The notes below the pieces were generated by a model, which was not told where the DNA came from, searched no databases, and saw nothing but the letters and a program-made list of their open reading frames with translations. From Corallochytrium limacisporum (Eukaryota > Opisthokonta), in NCBI GenBank assembly GCA_002811645.1, contig PDIP01000030.1, positions 409,043 to 436,231 of the forward strand: a DNA stretch of 27,189 nt, read 5' to 3'. This document shows positions 9,048-17,506 of the stretch, piece by piece; the first letter of the stretch is position 1; each line of letters begins with the position of its first letter. The position numbers and the translations under genes were made by a program.

Positions 9048-10223
9048 ATGAGTGCTCGGTCACTTTTCGGGGTCACGCGTGTGACACATTTCTTATCGCC
9101 TATGGCATTACATAAGGTTACTCCTGGGTATGCCATAGCTTGTTCAAAACTGTACAATGGACAAAATGTCGGGACAGGCATGGTCTACCGGTCACCGAAT
9201 GCGACAGTGTTCAACCAGAAACGTTACCACGGGCATCATGGAGGTCAGGATCCCATTGAAATGATCATAGCAAAGCCTAAGGATAAAGCCGAAGCGGCGG
9301 CTCGCGAGGTCACCTTGCTGGGTCTATGGATCAATCTGGTACTAGCGACCGGCAAGACCGGTGTTGGGTACGCTCTCAACTCTATGTCCCTGATCGGTGA
9401 TGGTGTACACTCACTGACGGACCTCATCAGCGATGGAGTCACGTTGGCGTGTGTTGGAATTAGTAGAAAGAAAGCCGATCGGCATTATCCTTACGGCTAC
9501 GGGCGCATCGAGACAGTTGGTGCAGTGGGAGTCGCCACGTTTCTTCTGTCTGCGGGTGTAGGTATCGGATACTCGAGCTACGAGTCACTTATGGCTGGAC
9601 CGACCGGCCTCGCAGGTATGGGTGCTACTATCGGCATTGGTACTGCCATAGTCTCTCTTGTAGCGAAGGAATGGATCTACCGAAGGACAATCAAGGTCGC
9701 GGAACAGCAGAACAGTCCTGTGCTCTATGCAAACGCATGGCATCACCGCTCGGATGCGCTGAGCAGTGTTGTTGCATTAGGAGGAGTCGCGGGTGCAGCC
9801 ATGGGAGCTCCGTGGGCCGACCCTGTCGGAGGATTCATCGTGGCCGGTATGGTGACCAAAATTGGCCTCGAGGTCCTGTATTCTTCTATGACGGAGCTGA
9901 TGGATGCCTCCTTAGAAGAGGAGGAACTAGGAGTCATTAGAGACATTGTTCACAAGGCAAATGCTGATTCACGTATGTCTGAATCGATGGCAGATGTTCA
10001 GGTCGGTGACCTCCGCGTCAGGCGCAGTGGTCCATTCAAAGTTGTGGATGTCGATCTAGTCGTTCCCCGGGAAGGATCAGGAAGTACCAAGACAAGTGCC
10101 AGCGACCTCTTGAAGCATGCAGCGGAGCTGAGAGCCAAACTGCATAAGACAGACAGTGGGATCCGTCACATCACCGTAAATCATGTGTTTAAGAAGGCCA
10201 CAGAGGACACACAGGTCCTCTAG
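9048..10223 (+). CDS. Mitochondrial-type cation diffusion facilitator (MMT-like)
   Basis: This is a CDF-family divalent metal exporter, closest in motifs to the MMT1/MMT2 group of mitochondrial iron transporters. I take ATG 9048 as the start (391 residues). The frame stays open a little further upstream but begins there at a TTG, which is unlikely in a eukaryote. The first 65 or so residues have Arg and Lys but no Asp or Glu, as in a mitochondrial presequence. Metal site A is in GDGVHSLTD (residues 117-125), with H121 and D125 four apart. The partner site is H232xxxD236 in WHHRSDALSS, a hallmark of this subgroup. About six membrane segments lie between 85 and 275, followed by a soluble C-terminal domain of about 115 residues. 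The His in the first site is more like zinc-type CDFs than the Asp of FieF, so the metal (Fe, Zn or Mn) is uncertain. Confidence 0.92.
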   Translation: MSARSLFGVTRVTHFLSPMALHKVTPGYAIACSKLYNGQNVGTGMVYRSPNATVFNQKRYHGHHGGQDPIEMIIAKPKDKAEAAAREVTLLGLWINLVLATGKTGVGYALNSMSLIGDGVHSLTDLISDGVTLACVGISRKKADRHYPYGYGRIETVGAVGVATFLLSAGVGIGYSSYESLMAGPTGLAGMGATIGIGTAIVSLVAKEWIYRRTIKVAEQQNSPVLYANAWHHRSDALSSVVALGGVAGAAMGAPWADPVGGFIVAGMVTKIGLEVLYSSMTELMDASLEEEELGVIRDIVHKANADSRMSESMADVQVGDLRVRRSGPFKVVDVDLVVPREGSGSTKTSASDLLKHAAELRAKLHKTDSGIRHITVNHVFKKATEDTQVL

Positions 10224-10383
10224 GCTTTCACAACATAGCTCCATCATCTTATAGATTATCGTCATTCGTCATTCTCTTAGTCATTGACAATCTCGCAAAG
10301 ACATCGTATTATATCATCTATGGACTTCAGGTTTTCATCGCTTACGTATTGGTATGAATCGCCTGAATCGTCAACATGCTGCT
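10224..10383. other. Short convergent 3' gap
   Basis: These 160 bases lie between the stops of two tail-to-tail genes. They are AT-rich near 10245-10320 and should hold both poly(A) sites. There is no G-run or C-run element. Confidence 0.5.
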
Positions 10384-11571
10384 TCAGACTATAAACCGAC
10401 GCCAGGCAATCACAGCGGCCAGTACGATGGCACCCACAATAGTGCCAACTATGTTTCCAATGGATCCGTCACTGTCAAAGTTAGTTTGATCCACAGGTTC
10501 AACACCAACACCTGGCTCTCTAGTAATGAACTGTTCTTTGGGACTGAACACATCCCGTGTCGTCTGAGTCTCGTCATCCTTACTCTGTTCAGCCCTACTG
10601 ACAGGCTTAGCAGCGCCAGGGTCAAGAGGAATGCCGTAAAAGTGAAAGTGAGTGACCACTTGCTCTGTGGGCCTGTCAATCCCACTTGCTATTCCAGAAT
10701 TTCGACGCGTTCTGCCGGCGTACTTCTGAAAGATGGGTCCACTTCTACACTCGTCGCACTGGAGACATGAGTTCAGGCGAAAACTATTCTCTCGCCACTG
10801 GAAATCGTCGCATGCAGGTAAATCATTGATAGTGTTCTTGCATCCATTGGGCGATTTGTTAGCATCCCATGGCTCACAGTAGTCCACGCCAAAGAGTCCG
10901 CGTTGCGGTTCATTGTTGGCGCTGAAGTAGTTGGCTAGGCACACATTCAGGCAAAGCTGTCTTGAGTTGACAGTATTGTGATACCAAATGTATAGACACG
11001 CATCCTTGAAGCCAAGGCCACGCAGGCATTCCAGGTTTACTTCCATATTGAGAAATCCACGAACACTACACTGGCGCACTGGGTTTGTCAAGTCGAGGTG
11101 CCTTAGGTATACCGCCAATTGGTCCAGTGTGCTGCAGCTACCGCAGTCGTTTTTGTGTGAATAGTAGACAAGACCTGTACCATTCCTGGCATCAGCATCC
11201 TTCGGAAATAAAGAGTGCAGTTCATAGTCTACCATAATCTCCGGGTTGGTGGCAGCCAAACGTCGTTTCTGCTCCGTAGACGGAAGAAAGACTATGTAGC
11301 AGTTTCTCTCTCGGGAAAACTCTACATCATAGCCGCCTTCGGCAGCGCTGATGGTGGCATCGTATGGTGGATATGGTGTACCTGCAGTTTCATAGTCTGC
11401 GTACTGAATACTTTGGAGAAGCGCTTCTATGTTCGTCGGCTTAGTCCGCTCCGAAAGCAAACGGATGTAGGAGTCACAATAGTCTCCGGTCCTCTCCCCA
11501 ACGCACTCGAGATCCTCTAGCTCGGCAAGGGTTTCGCCAAGCATCAAGGCAATCAAACACAAGGCCAGCAT
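10384..11571 (-). CDS. Secreted Cys-rich single-pass membrane protein
   Basis: The 395 residues begin with a signal peptide (LALCLIALMLGETLA, with likely cleavage after A16) and end with a hydrophobic span at about 371-388 followed by a short tail, WRRFIV. This predicts a type I surface protein or, less likely, a GPI-linked one. The ectodomain is rich in Cys, including CGSC (143-146), a cluster at 168-211, and CLQCDEC (269-275). NGT at 130 and NKS at 238 are possible N-glycosylation sites. A block that looks strongly constrained, DECRSGPIFQKYAGRTRRNS, lies at 273-292, and it contains a dibasic RTRR that might be a processing site. I recall similar blocks in uncharacterized secreted proteins of algae and other protists, but I cannot name a family or function. 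Residues 315-368 form a charged, low-complexity stalk. There is no intron. Confidence 0.88.
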   Translation of the reverse strand: MLALCLIALMLGETLAELEDLECVGERTGDYCDSYIRLLSERTKPTNIEALLQSIQYADYETAGTPYPPYDATISAAEGGYDVEFSRERNCYIVFLPSTEQKRRLAATNPEIMVDYELHSLFPKDADARNGTGLVYYSHKNDCGSCSTLDQLAVYLRHLDLTNPVRQCSVRGFLNMEVNLECLRGLGFKDACLYIWYHNTVNSRQLCLNVCLANYFSANNEPQRGLFGVDYCEPWDANKSPNGCKNTINDLPACDDFQWRENSFRLNSCLQCDECRSGPIFQKYAGRTRRNSGIASGIDRPTEQVVTHFHFYGIPLDPGAAKPVSRAEQSKDDETQTTRDVFSPKEQFITREPGVGVEPVDQTNFDSDGSIGNIVGTIVGAIVLAAVIAWRRFIV

Positions 11572-11731
11572 GGCCCAGGTGCATATTTACCATCGTTCCT
11601 GAGCCAGTAATGTTCCTGATCCAACTCGTCACCGTAGCATTTGCCACCTAACCGTCCTGAATTACCTGGCTCAAGAAGGGAGCCCCTGAATCGTAACCAA
11701 ACTCTGCGCAACAGACAAGAAACTGGGAGGA

Positions 11732-11745
11732 GGGGGGTCGCCCCC
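11732..11745. repeat. GGGGG-TCG-CCCCC hairpin
   Basis: Six G (11732-11737), a short TCG spacer, then five C (11741-11745) give a compact five-base GC stem. It lies about 165 bases upstream of the surface-protein start codon. Confidence 0.6.
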
Positions 11746-11921
11746 AGGGGTTGGGTACCACTTCAAGGAGGTCTTTGGCAAAATTTTAACGATATTTAGG
11801 GGTTCAGTCTACAATAGAAACTTTGTGCCTAATTTGGTTCCCTGCCGCGGAGTCCCAAGGCAACAGCCAGTCCAGGCCACCGAGTCCGTTAGATTTGGGC
11901 GGGTGGCTAGTTCCGTTCGAC

Positions 11922-12215
11922 TCAGGCATCTTCTGTTGGGTGTTTCAGAAATCGTCTACGCCTTTCACTAGTATAATGTTGTAGAATTTTATTGCGCAGA
12001 AATAGGATAAACAAAATGCTGGCAGGATGTACTTGAATATGATCAACGGAACGTGAGGACCGACGATGGGACGGAACTTCTAGTGATGTCAGTTGCGAAT
12101 GAAAACTCTCAAGGAACTTCGCAGGGTCGAGGATGACCTTAGGTCCGATGCCAAGGTCGTCGATTGATGCTACTGCGGCGGCTGAAATCTGAAGTATCAA
12201 GAATTGAACGAACAT
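11922..12215 (-). CDS. Doubtful small ORF with hydrophobic N-terminus
   Basis: A 97-codon ATG frame starts with MFVQFLILQISAAAVASIDD, which could be a signal peptide, and has a second hydrophobic stretch (ASILFILFL) near residue 65, then a basic tail. Against it: its start lies only 51 bases past the ORC6-like stop on the same strand, leaving no room for a promoter, and I recognise no family. It may simply be a chance frame in the ORC6 3' UTR. Confidence 0.2.
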   Translation of the reverse strand: MFVQFLILQISAAAVASIDDLGIGPKVILDPAKFLESFHSQLTSLEVPSHRRSSRSVDHIQVHPASILFILFLRNKILQHYTSERRRRFLKHPTEDA

Positions 12216-12266
12216 GACACGATGACTCGGCTAGGACAGGTTTTAATACAACTGGATTCCCAAAGA

Positions 12267-13337
12267 CTACTCATCCATGACACTTTTCCGCCAAGAGGTG
12301 AATTCGGCTACGTTGTCTTTCTTCTGAGTTCCACACGCGGCGCCAGAGACAGGCAACATGGCATCGTCCACAGAGGCACCAGATCCCCAAAATTCGCAAC
12401 TGTCCTCATCGATGACAATGTTGCTTGTCGTGGAATCAAAGCTTAAGTCTACTGCGGACAGTGATCCACTCGATGTGTCACACACCTTATCACTCAAATG
12501 AGGAGCAGCCGAAGGCAATGCGTGGCTATTCCGTTTGCTGGCTTTGATACGCTTACCTACTTCCCTGACGTGATCCTGGTCCTCTTCAGTCATAGCGCCA
12601 AGCACCATCTTTTCTGCCTTCTTCACCGCTGTTTTATCGAGACGAAACCGTCCCATGAGCTTGCGCATGGGTACCCTACAGCCGCTGACGCGTGATACTG
12701 CGGCAAGAGCACCGATACTGTAAGACATTTTTCCTGACTCGGTCATGAACTGATATTTTTCCCATGTCCAATTGGCTTTATGTCTGTAGCGATCGAGTGA
12801 CTGATCGGCGGCCCGGCCCAGCAAATGAGGCAACTGGAATTCCTCTACGACGCGTGAGGGTGCAAATTTGACTTGTGCCTGTTCAAGCAGCATCTGGTGA
12901 GTGGCAGCGATCGCGTCGTCACTCAATGATAGGCTGCATTGTTCTCGGCGAATGTTTAGCCCAAGTACGCTCTCCACACTTGCTACTTTGGAACGTGCTC
13001 CCGGTGATCTCTTGGTGGTCGGTTGGCTGCTTGCAGCCTCATTATTCGCAACCACCGGTGCATTTTCTGCAACAAAACGGGTTTCCATGGCTCGGATGGC
13101 TGCGAGAACGTGTTTCTTTGTAATATTGAACTGACGTGTAGCCTTCGCAATGTCAAGACCCGATCCTTCGCGCCTAAGTGCGACATCTGCAGCAGCACAA
13201 TTTATTAGCCACACGTTATTTCCCGCACTGCAGGGTAAAGGCCGTTTTCGTGCACTGGAGATCATTCTTTGCATGTCTTCAACACAATTCTTTGAACAAT
13301 CAGTGTCGATGAGCTTCATAAATGCTTGAGCATCCAT
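12267..13337 (-). CDS. ORC6: Origin recognition complex subunit 6-like protein
   Basis: I call this ORC6-like, the smallest subunit of the origin recognition complex, which binds DNA through two TFIIB/cyclin-like helical domains and joins ORC by its C-terminus. Residues 40-90 fit the end of the first cyclin-like fold. SVESVLGLNIRREQCSLSLS (120-139) resembles the junction FECLLGLN and what follows in animal ORC6. Residues 140-250 give a second helical fold with CRVPMRKLMGRFRLDKTAVKKAE near its end. The last residues, AEFTSWRKSVMDE (344-356), resemble the C-terminal YxxWKRKIL motif that contacts ORC3. A linker of about 30 residues (90-120, Ala/Ser/Lys-rich) is inserted between the folds, and an acidic Ser-rich segment precedes the tail. 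Length is 356 versus about 250 in human. Similarity is modest; a TFIIB-fold protein of another kind is the main alternative. It diverges from ARMH3. Confidence 0.65.
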   Translation of the reverse strand: MDAQAFMKLIDTDCSKNCVEDMQRMISSARKRPLPCSAGNNVWLINCAAADVALRREGSGLDIAKATRQFNITKKHVLAAIRAMETRFVAENAPVVANNEAASSQPTTKRSPGARSKVASVESVLGLNIRREQCSLSLSDDAIAATHQMLLEQAQVKFAPSRVVEEFQLPHLLGRAADQSLDRYRHKANWTWEKYQFMTESGKMSYSIGALAAVSRVSGCRVPMRKLMGRFRLDKTAVKKAEKMVLGAMTEEDQDHVREVGKRIKASKRNSHALPSAAPHLSDKVCDTSSGSLSAVDLSFDSTTSNIVIDEDSCEFWGSGASVDDAMLPVSGAACGTQKKDNVAEFTSWRKSVMDE

Positions 13338-14090
13338 TTTGTGTTATTTGCTGCCTCAATAGGTTTCGTTTCTGGCGAGTGGTACACACACTTTCTATTT
13401 CTCTGCAAGGCCCATGTGTCCTTTGTCGCTTTATACCAGTATTTTTCATTGATAGGATGTGAACAAGCCAATTTCTACACTCTGGTCACTTTCTGGATCC
13501 ATTGCTGCCCAAGGATACTATGGATGCGGGATTCGCCCCAGCCCAACCGAATTCCAGTCCTGGGCCAATGTGTTGCTCGGTCCGATCAAATTTTTCGCGC
13601 GCCCCGGAAGGCCCCCTGGTATGGGGAAGGAGAGGGGCCAGTTAACGGCAGCTCGGCCTCTGTTCCGGCGGTTAAAAAAGTAATCCTTGTTTTTTATTTC
13701 CCTGACCGCACTCCACTGGGACGGGGCGGGGGGAAATATCCAGCAGTAAGTGGTGGCGTAGGGTCCAGCAGAGCCGGGTCAAGGTGTAGTCAGTGAGTGA
13801 GCCCAGGGCTGTATAAGCCAAGGGCTGTGACGGAAGGGAATTTGCGGGCGGGAGGGTCACCGAGAGTGCCCGGACGTGCACTGTAAAATTGTTTCTTTGG
13901 CTGCCAAGGCGAGTCTTTGGCGGTTCTCATTGTTCGCGCAGTCGGTGTGCTTCGCTCATGTATTAAGAAATCAGACATGACTTATGTGAATTGCAGGTAC
14001 TGTGAATATGTTGACAATGACTAGGTACTGCTGCGTGCGGAACTCCAGAATGTAAGTCAATTTAGTGTACAATTCAAAGCAACATCAAGC
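13338..14090. promoter_or_regulatory. Divergent promoter gap, ORC6-like and ARMH3
   Basis: This 753-bp gap separates two divergent start codons and must hold both promoters. At its centre GGCCCC (13610-13615) pairs with GGGGCC (13634-13639), and a GGGGCGGGGGG tract lies at 13723-13733. The sequence CCCCGGAAGG at 13602-13611 resembles CCCCTGGAAGG at about 17035-17045 in another promoter gap. Possible splice donors and acceptors can be seen upstream of 14091, but no 5' UTR intron can be fixed. Confidence 0.5.
13610..13639. repeat. GGCCCC/GGGGCC inverted repeat
   Basis: Six-base exact arms lie at the outside; the C-run and flanking G-runs extend the potential stem with mismatches. It sits about 275 bases before the ORC6-like start and 450 before the ARMH3 start. 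Confidence 0.5.
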
Positions 14091-16700
14091 ATGTCGACTT
14101 CAGAAGATGCTGAAGCTAAGAACGACTCCAGTTTGTTGGAGTCTGAAAATTCTGTTCCCAAGGCTAGTGGAACCACATTGACAAGAACACCTTCCATTAC
14201 TGGGGCATCCATATGGAAGCGGAAGAGCGGAAGCAAGGCAGAGATCCGGGACAAGGCTACGGTAACCTATGAAGAAATGTTTATTAGACAGCCAACCATG
14301 GCTGCTCAGGTTGAGAAAGGAGTCAGTTCTCCACGTCTTCCAAGCAGCACCCCAAAGATTTCGGACGTGCCGTCTTCGCCACTAGGGGAAGGTGCGGGTG
14401 AATTCGTCGCTATCGCTTCGATATCTGGAGTTAACCTTCCCAGTGTAGTGGACAGTGATTTTTTGGAGGAATTGTTCCTGGTAAACATTCATCTCGACCA
14501 CATTGAAAAGATCCTGGGTGATTTGACCGCATCCAAAGAGCTGCTTCCACAAAGTCGGAAAAGACTGAGGGAGGTTCTTGACTTTTGTATTATAATTCTG
14601 GTAGCAGCAGACAATGGTTTCCGCATGCGTCACGCCATTACTTTCTTGTATGCCTTCTGCAAAGTGATGGGATTGGAGAAGCAGCTGGACTGTTCGCGAA
14701 TGGAAGAATTTCTCTTTGGCAATTCGTGTGAGGCTATAGAGGATGTCACTGAGGGGAGGCCAAAAGACGATGCGGTGGTTCCTGAGAGGAAACCAGTAGG
14801 CTTTGATCATGCGGCTGGTGCCGCTCATGACACAACGATCGACAACCCTGGGCGGGAATTGTCCGTGTCATCAACAGGAGGGGTGGCAGGACCAGCTCCA
14901 CTGGAAAACAATTCGCCAGAGCCTACAGTTCCGGATACGCCACGGAAAGCGGCTAGTAAACTGAGTTTGTGGATGGATCAGCCGATGCGTCTGGATAGCA
15001 CTAAGGTGCAGGATCGCGCTACTGAATTGGTTAACGCTCTGGCCGCCCTTGTGTCCCATGATCACCTCGGTTTGGACTACCGTCAGATGGGACTTCGCTG
15101 TCTGTTGATGCTCACTCACGCGTCACCAAATCCTCGGGTAAACGGCTGTCTCTACGCCATGCTGAACAACACGTTCTTTCACAGTGTGTTTGACTGCTTC
15201 TTGGACGTGGACGAACGACAAAATCTGACTTTAACCACAACTTTGTTGTTGAATATCCTGCTTTGGGCTGAAGTGAACTACTATGAGGATTTGGAGGAAA
15301 TGGGAAAGGGAACTCCGATCTGCGAGATTTTGGCCACTGTTGAAGATGAGGTTACTCTAGCCGCTCTGGGCACAGTCATGACAAAGCTCTGCAGCGGCAG
15401 CATTAATAGCTTCCAGAACGTTTTCCGGGACACAAAGCAGGCGAGTGGCGGTGGATGGTTTAGTAGCTTGACTAGTGTTTTGGGTTCATTCGTCGATGGC
15501 GCCGCTGAGCGGAAACGCAATCGAACTCGTCTTTTGCAGTCAGATATGTTTACCTTTATGCTACGCTTGCTGATTACCTTGAATGAGCACTTTGATGCTG
15601 TGCTTATGCACATGGAGCCGATTGAAACCTGTGGTGCAGGCATCGCAGCCCTGTCGGCAACGTCGTCAACGTCAGTGAACACTGCTCAAGGAACGCCTTC
15701 GCAGACTGAGAATGAGCAAGCGATGGAACCTGCAGCTTCTCTCGTCAGTGCCTTCATCACCTTCTGCTCTTATCTATTTAATCTCGACAAACCAGATGTG
15801 CGAACGATGGAAGAAGCGCGCATGTGTTTGGAAGTCATGCAACTCATGTCGGAGGATGCACATACAAACTCGGTCCTGCACGACAACAGTCTGCAGGTGA
15901 ACACACACATTTACCGGAAGAACAAGCGGCGGCAAGCACCAAACCAACCACCAGCGATGCCTCAAGAGATCAGACCTTTGGCGTGCTCTATTCTGGACAT
16001 TCTTGTTGATTTTATCCAGAACAACAAACGCCGAAATCTGAAGACACACGAATATCTCCAGGCGGTCAAGGTCATTCGTCGTCTCCTGTACTATCAAAAG
16101 ACGAATCGAATTCGTCTCTTCTATGAATGGAGTGACCTCTGGATCTCGCTGTTGACGTTGATGGACTTTGTCCACAAAGAAGAAGCTCTTCTTTTGAAGT
16201 CCCCGGAAACATGGAAACTGCTTGATGAGGTAGTCAATGTGTTCAACTTCTTTGTAATCCATGGCGATGCGTTCCTGCCGGATCCTCAAGCCTACGATCG
16301 GCTGTACTACGAAATTAATCGGGCACGGCAGACAGTCGAATACGCTACTGAGGATGCCAAGCGCTACATGGCAAACTCAGAAGATCCTGATATCAAAAGC
16401 GCAGCAACCGCTCTGAACAGCGATCTGACCAATATGCGCAGTATCGTCAAGCACTTTTGCGACAAAATCACTGAATGGGCGGCAGCCAATCAGGAACCAT
16501 CCATCTCCGTGGAGCAGGCGGTGATGATCATCCAGAAGAACTACACATCTCTGACCCTGCGCACTCATGCTAACTTTGATCGCTATGCTCTTGGTGACAT
16601 CCCAGATATCCGCCCTTCAAAAGCTTTCATCGACCAACTGCACAAAGAGGTTCGCGTTCGATGTCTCACCGATCCTCTATCTGCAGATACCATGCAGTAA
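14091..16700 (+). CDS. ARMH3: ARMH3 (armadillo-like, PI4KB/GBF1 partner)
   Basis: ARMH3 (C10orf76) is a Golgi-associated helical-repeat scaffold that, in animals, binds PI4KB and GBF1 and supports PI4P production. The 869 residues start at ATG 14091. After a Ser/Thr-rich leader, KATVTYEEMF (about residues 55-65) and FLEELFLVNIHLDHIEKIL (about 124-142) match the animal N-terminus. Residues about 300-475 match the middle repeats, including VEDEVTLAALGTVMTKL and GGGWFSSLTSVLGSFVDGA (about 452-470). The C-terminal DUF1741 domain spans about 625-860, with NFFVIHGDAFLPDPQAYDRL near 718 and the motif VEQAVMIIQKNYTSLTLR near 808. Human ARMH3 is about 690 residues; the extra length is mostly a low-complexity insert at about 220-290 and another at about 525-550. 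There is no intron. It is one of three endosome-Golgi trafficking genes in this window. Confidence 0.93.
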   Translation: MSTSEDAEAKNDSSLLESENSVPKASGTTLTRTPSITGASIWKRKSGSKAEIRDKATVTYEEMFIRQPTMAAQVEKGVSSPRLPSSTPKISDVPSSPLGEGAGEFVAIASISGVNLPSVVDSDFLEELFLVNIHLDHIEKILGDLTASKELLPQSRKRLREVLDFCIIILVAADNGFRMRHAITFLYAFCKVMGLEKQLDCSRMEEFLFGNSCEAIEDVTEGRPKDDAVVPERKPVGFDHAAGAAHDTTIDNPGRELSVSSTGGVAGPAPLENNSPEPTVPDTPRKAASKLSLWMDQPMRLDSTKVQDRATELVNALAALVSHDHLGLDYRQMGLRCLLMLTHASPNPRVNGCLYAMLNNTFFHSVFDCFLDVDERQNLTLTTTLLLNILLWAEVNYYEDLEEMGKGTPICEILATVEDEVTLAALGTVMTKLCSGSINSFQNVFRDTKQASGGGWFSSLTSVLGSFVDGAAERKRNRTRLLQSDMFTFMLRLLITLNEHFDAVLMHMEPIETCGAGIAALSATSSTSVNTAQGTPSQTENEQAMEPAASLVSAFITFCSYLFNLDKPDVRTMEEARMCLEVMQLMSEDAHTNSVLHDNSLQVNTHIYRKNKRRQAPNQPPAMPQEIRPLACSILDILVDFIQNNKRRNLKTHEYLQAVKVIRRLLYYQKTNRIRLFYEWSDLWISLLTLMDFVHKEEALLLKSPETWKLLDEVVNVFNFFVIHGDAFLPDPQAYDRLYYEINRARQTVEYATEDAKRYMANSEDPDIKSAATALNSDLTNMRSIVKHFCDKITEWAAANQEPSISVEQAVMIIQKNYTSLTLRTHANFDRYALGDIPDIRPSKAFIDQLHKEVRVRCLTDPLSADTMQ

Positions 16701-16939
16701 GAGTACAGTTGATATCAATCCGCATGCTGTTCATATTGATGCAATACATAGGTACCGTTGTCATCGTCACTTGATCTTCTCACTACCCTCCCATGTCACT
16801 GTGATCGGTTATGGTCGTCCCCATTAGACCCCTCGGCGTCCTCCAAGTGACCCATAACCCCTTGGCTGCGCTACGGTGCTTTCCCCTGGCCTTCTCGTAG
16901 ACCTGAAACCATTCCAATCCACCCAAGAAACTAAGTGCG

Positions 16940-16967
16940 CCCCCCCCCCCCAGGGGGGGGGGCGGGG
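16940..16967. repeat. C12-A-G10 homopolymer inverted repeat
   Basis: Twelve C, one A, ten G, then C and four G. This is the most extreme C-run/G-run element in the window and can fold into a stem of about ten GC pairs. It lies about 550 bases upstream of the OGFOD1 start. The exact run lengths may be unreliable in an assembly. Confidence 0.75.
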
Positions 16968-17444
16968 AGAGCCATCCCGGATACAGTAGAGACACCAGCG
17001 GGGACAACGGTCCATTTTCTTCTCCTTTGCCCGCCCCTGGAAGGGCGCGCGCTGCAAACACGCCCAGAAAGAATACGGGGCGCTAGTTGGGACGGTGCTC
17101 GCTTTGGCTTCGTTCGGTGGCGGGCTTGTTTCGTTGGGTGCGTGGTGGAAGAGGGTCCTATCGGTGCGGAGGGTGGGGGTGCGTGGCCTGGTATCGAATA
17201 CGCCCGCGTTTGGAACTCATTTATTGCTCACTAGTGGGCCAAAAGTTTTCCGGTCGCGAAGGTTTGTTGTGACTTCGCACAGTAATTTAGTTGTCTACCG
17301 ACTTGCTTGATCACCTGCTAGGTATTTCTTGGAGTTGACAGCTAGGATTATTCAGGGGTTTGAAATATATTTCACAAGGAAAGCAGGTCTATCACTGAAC
17401 CATGCTGCCCCCGGGGCAGAGAAATTGAAGGATTTAATACCATA

Positions 17445-17486
17445 ATGCAGAAAGGGAATGGAACGAATATGATCAGCGCTGGATGA
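17445..17486 (+). promoter_or_regulatory. Possible upstream ORF before OGFOD1
   Basis: An ATG at 17445 opens 13 codons and ends in TGA at 17484-17486, 20 bases before the OGFOD1 ATG. If the mRNA starts upstream of it, ribosomes would meet it first and OGFOD1 translation could be dampened. Whether it lies in the transcript is unknown. Confidence 0.3.
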
Positions 17487-17506
17487 GATCGTAGAATACG
17501 TTCTAA

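Larger units (their letters stand above)
11572..12266. other. Gap between ORC6-like gene and surface-protein gene
   Basis: This 695-bp gap follows the ORC6-like stop and precedes the surface-protein start; both genes are on the minus strand. It should contain the ORC6 3' UTR and the promoter of the downstream gene. A G-run/C-run hairpin lies at 11732-11745. One weak small reading frame at 11922-12215 is listed separately. Confidence 0.5.
16701..17506. other. Gap between ARMH3 and OGFOD1
   Basis: This 806-bp gap contains the ARMH3 3' UTR on the left and the OGFOD1 promoter on the right. It carries a strong C-run/G-run element at 16940-16967, a CGCGCGC stretch near 17045, and a short upstream ATG frame at 17445-17486. 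I see no gene in it. Confidence 0.5.
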
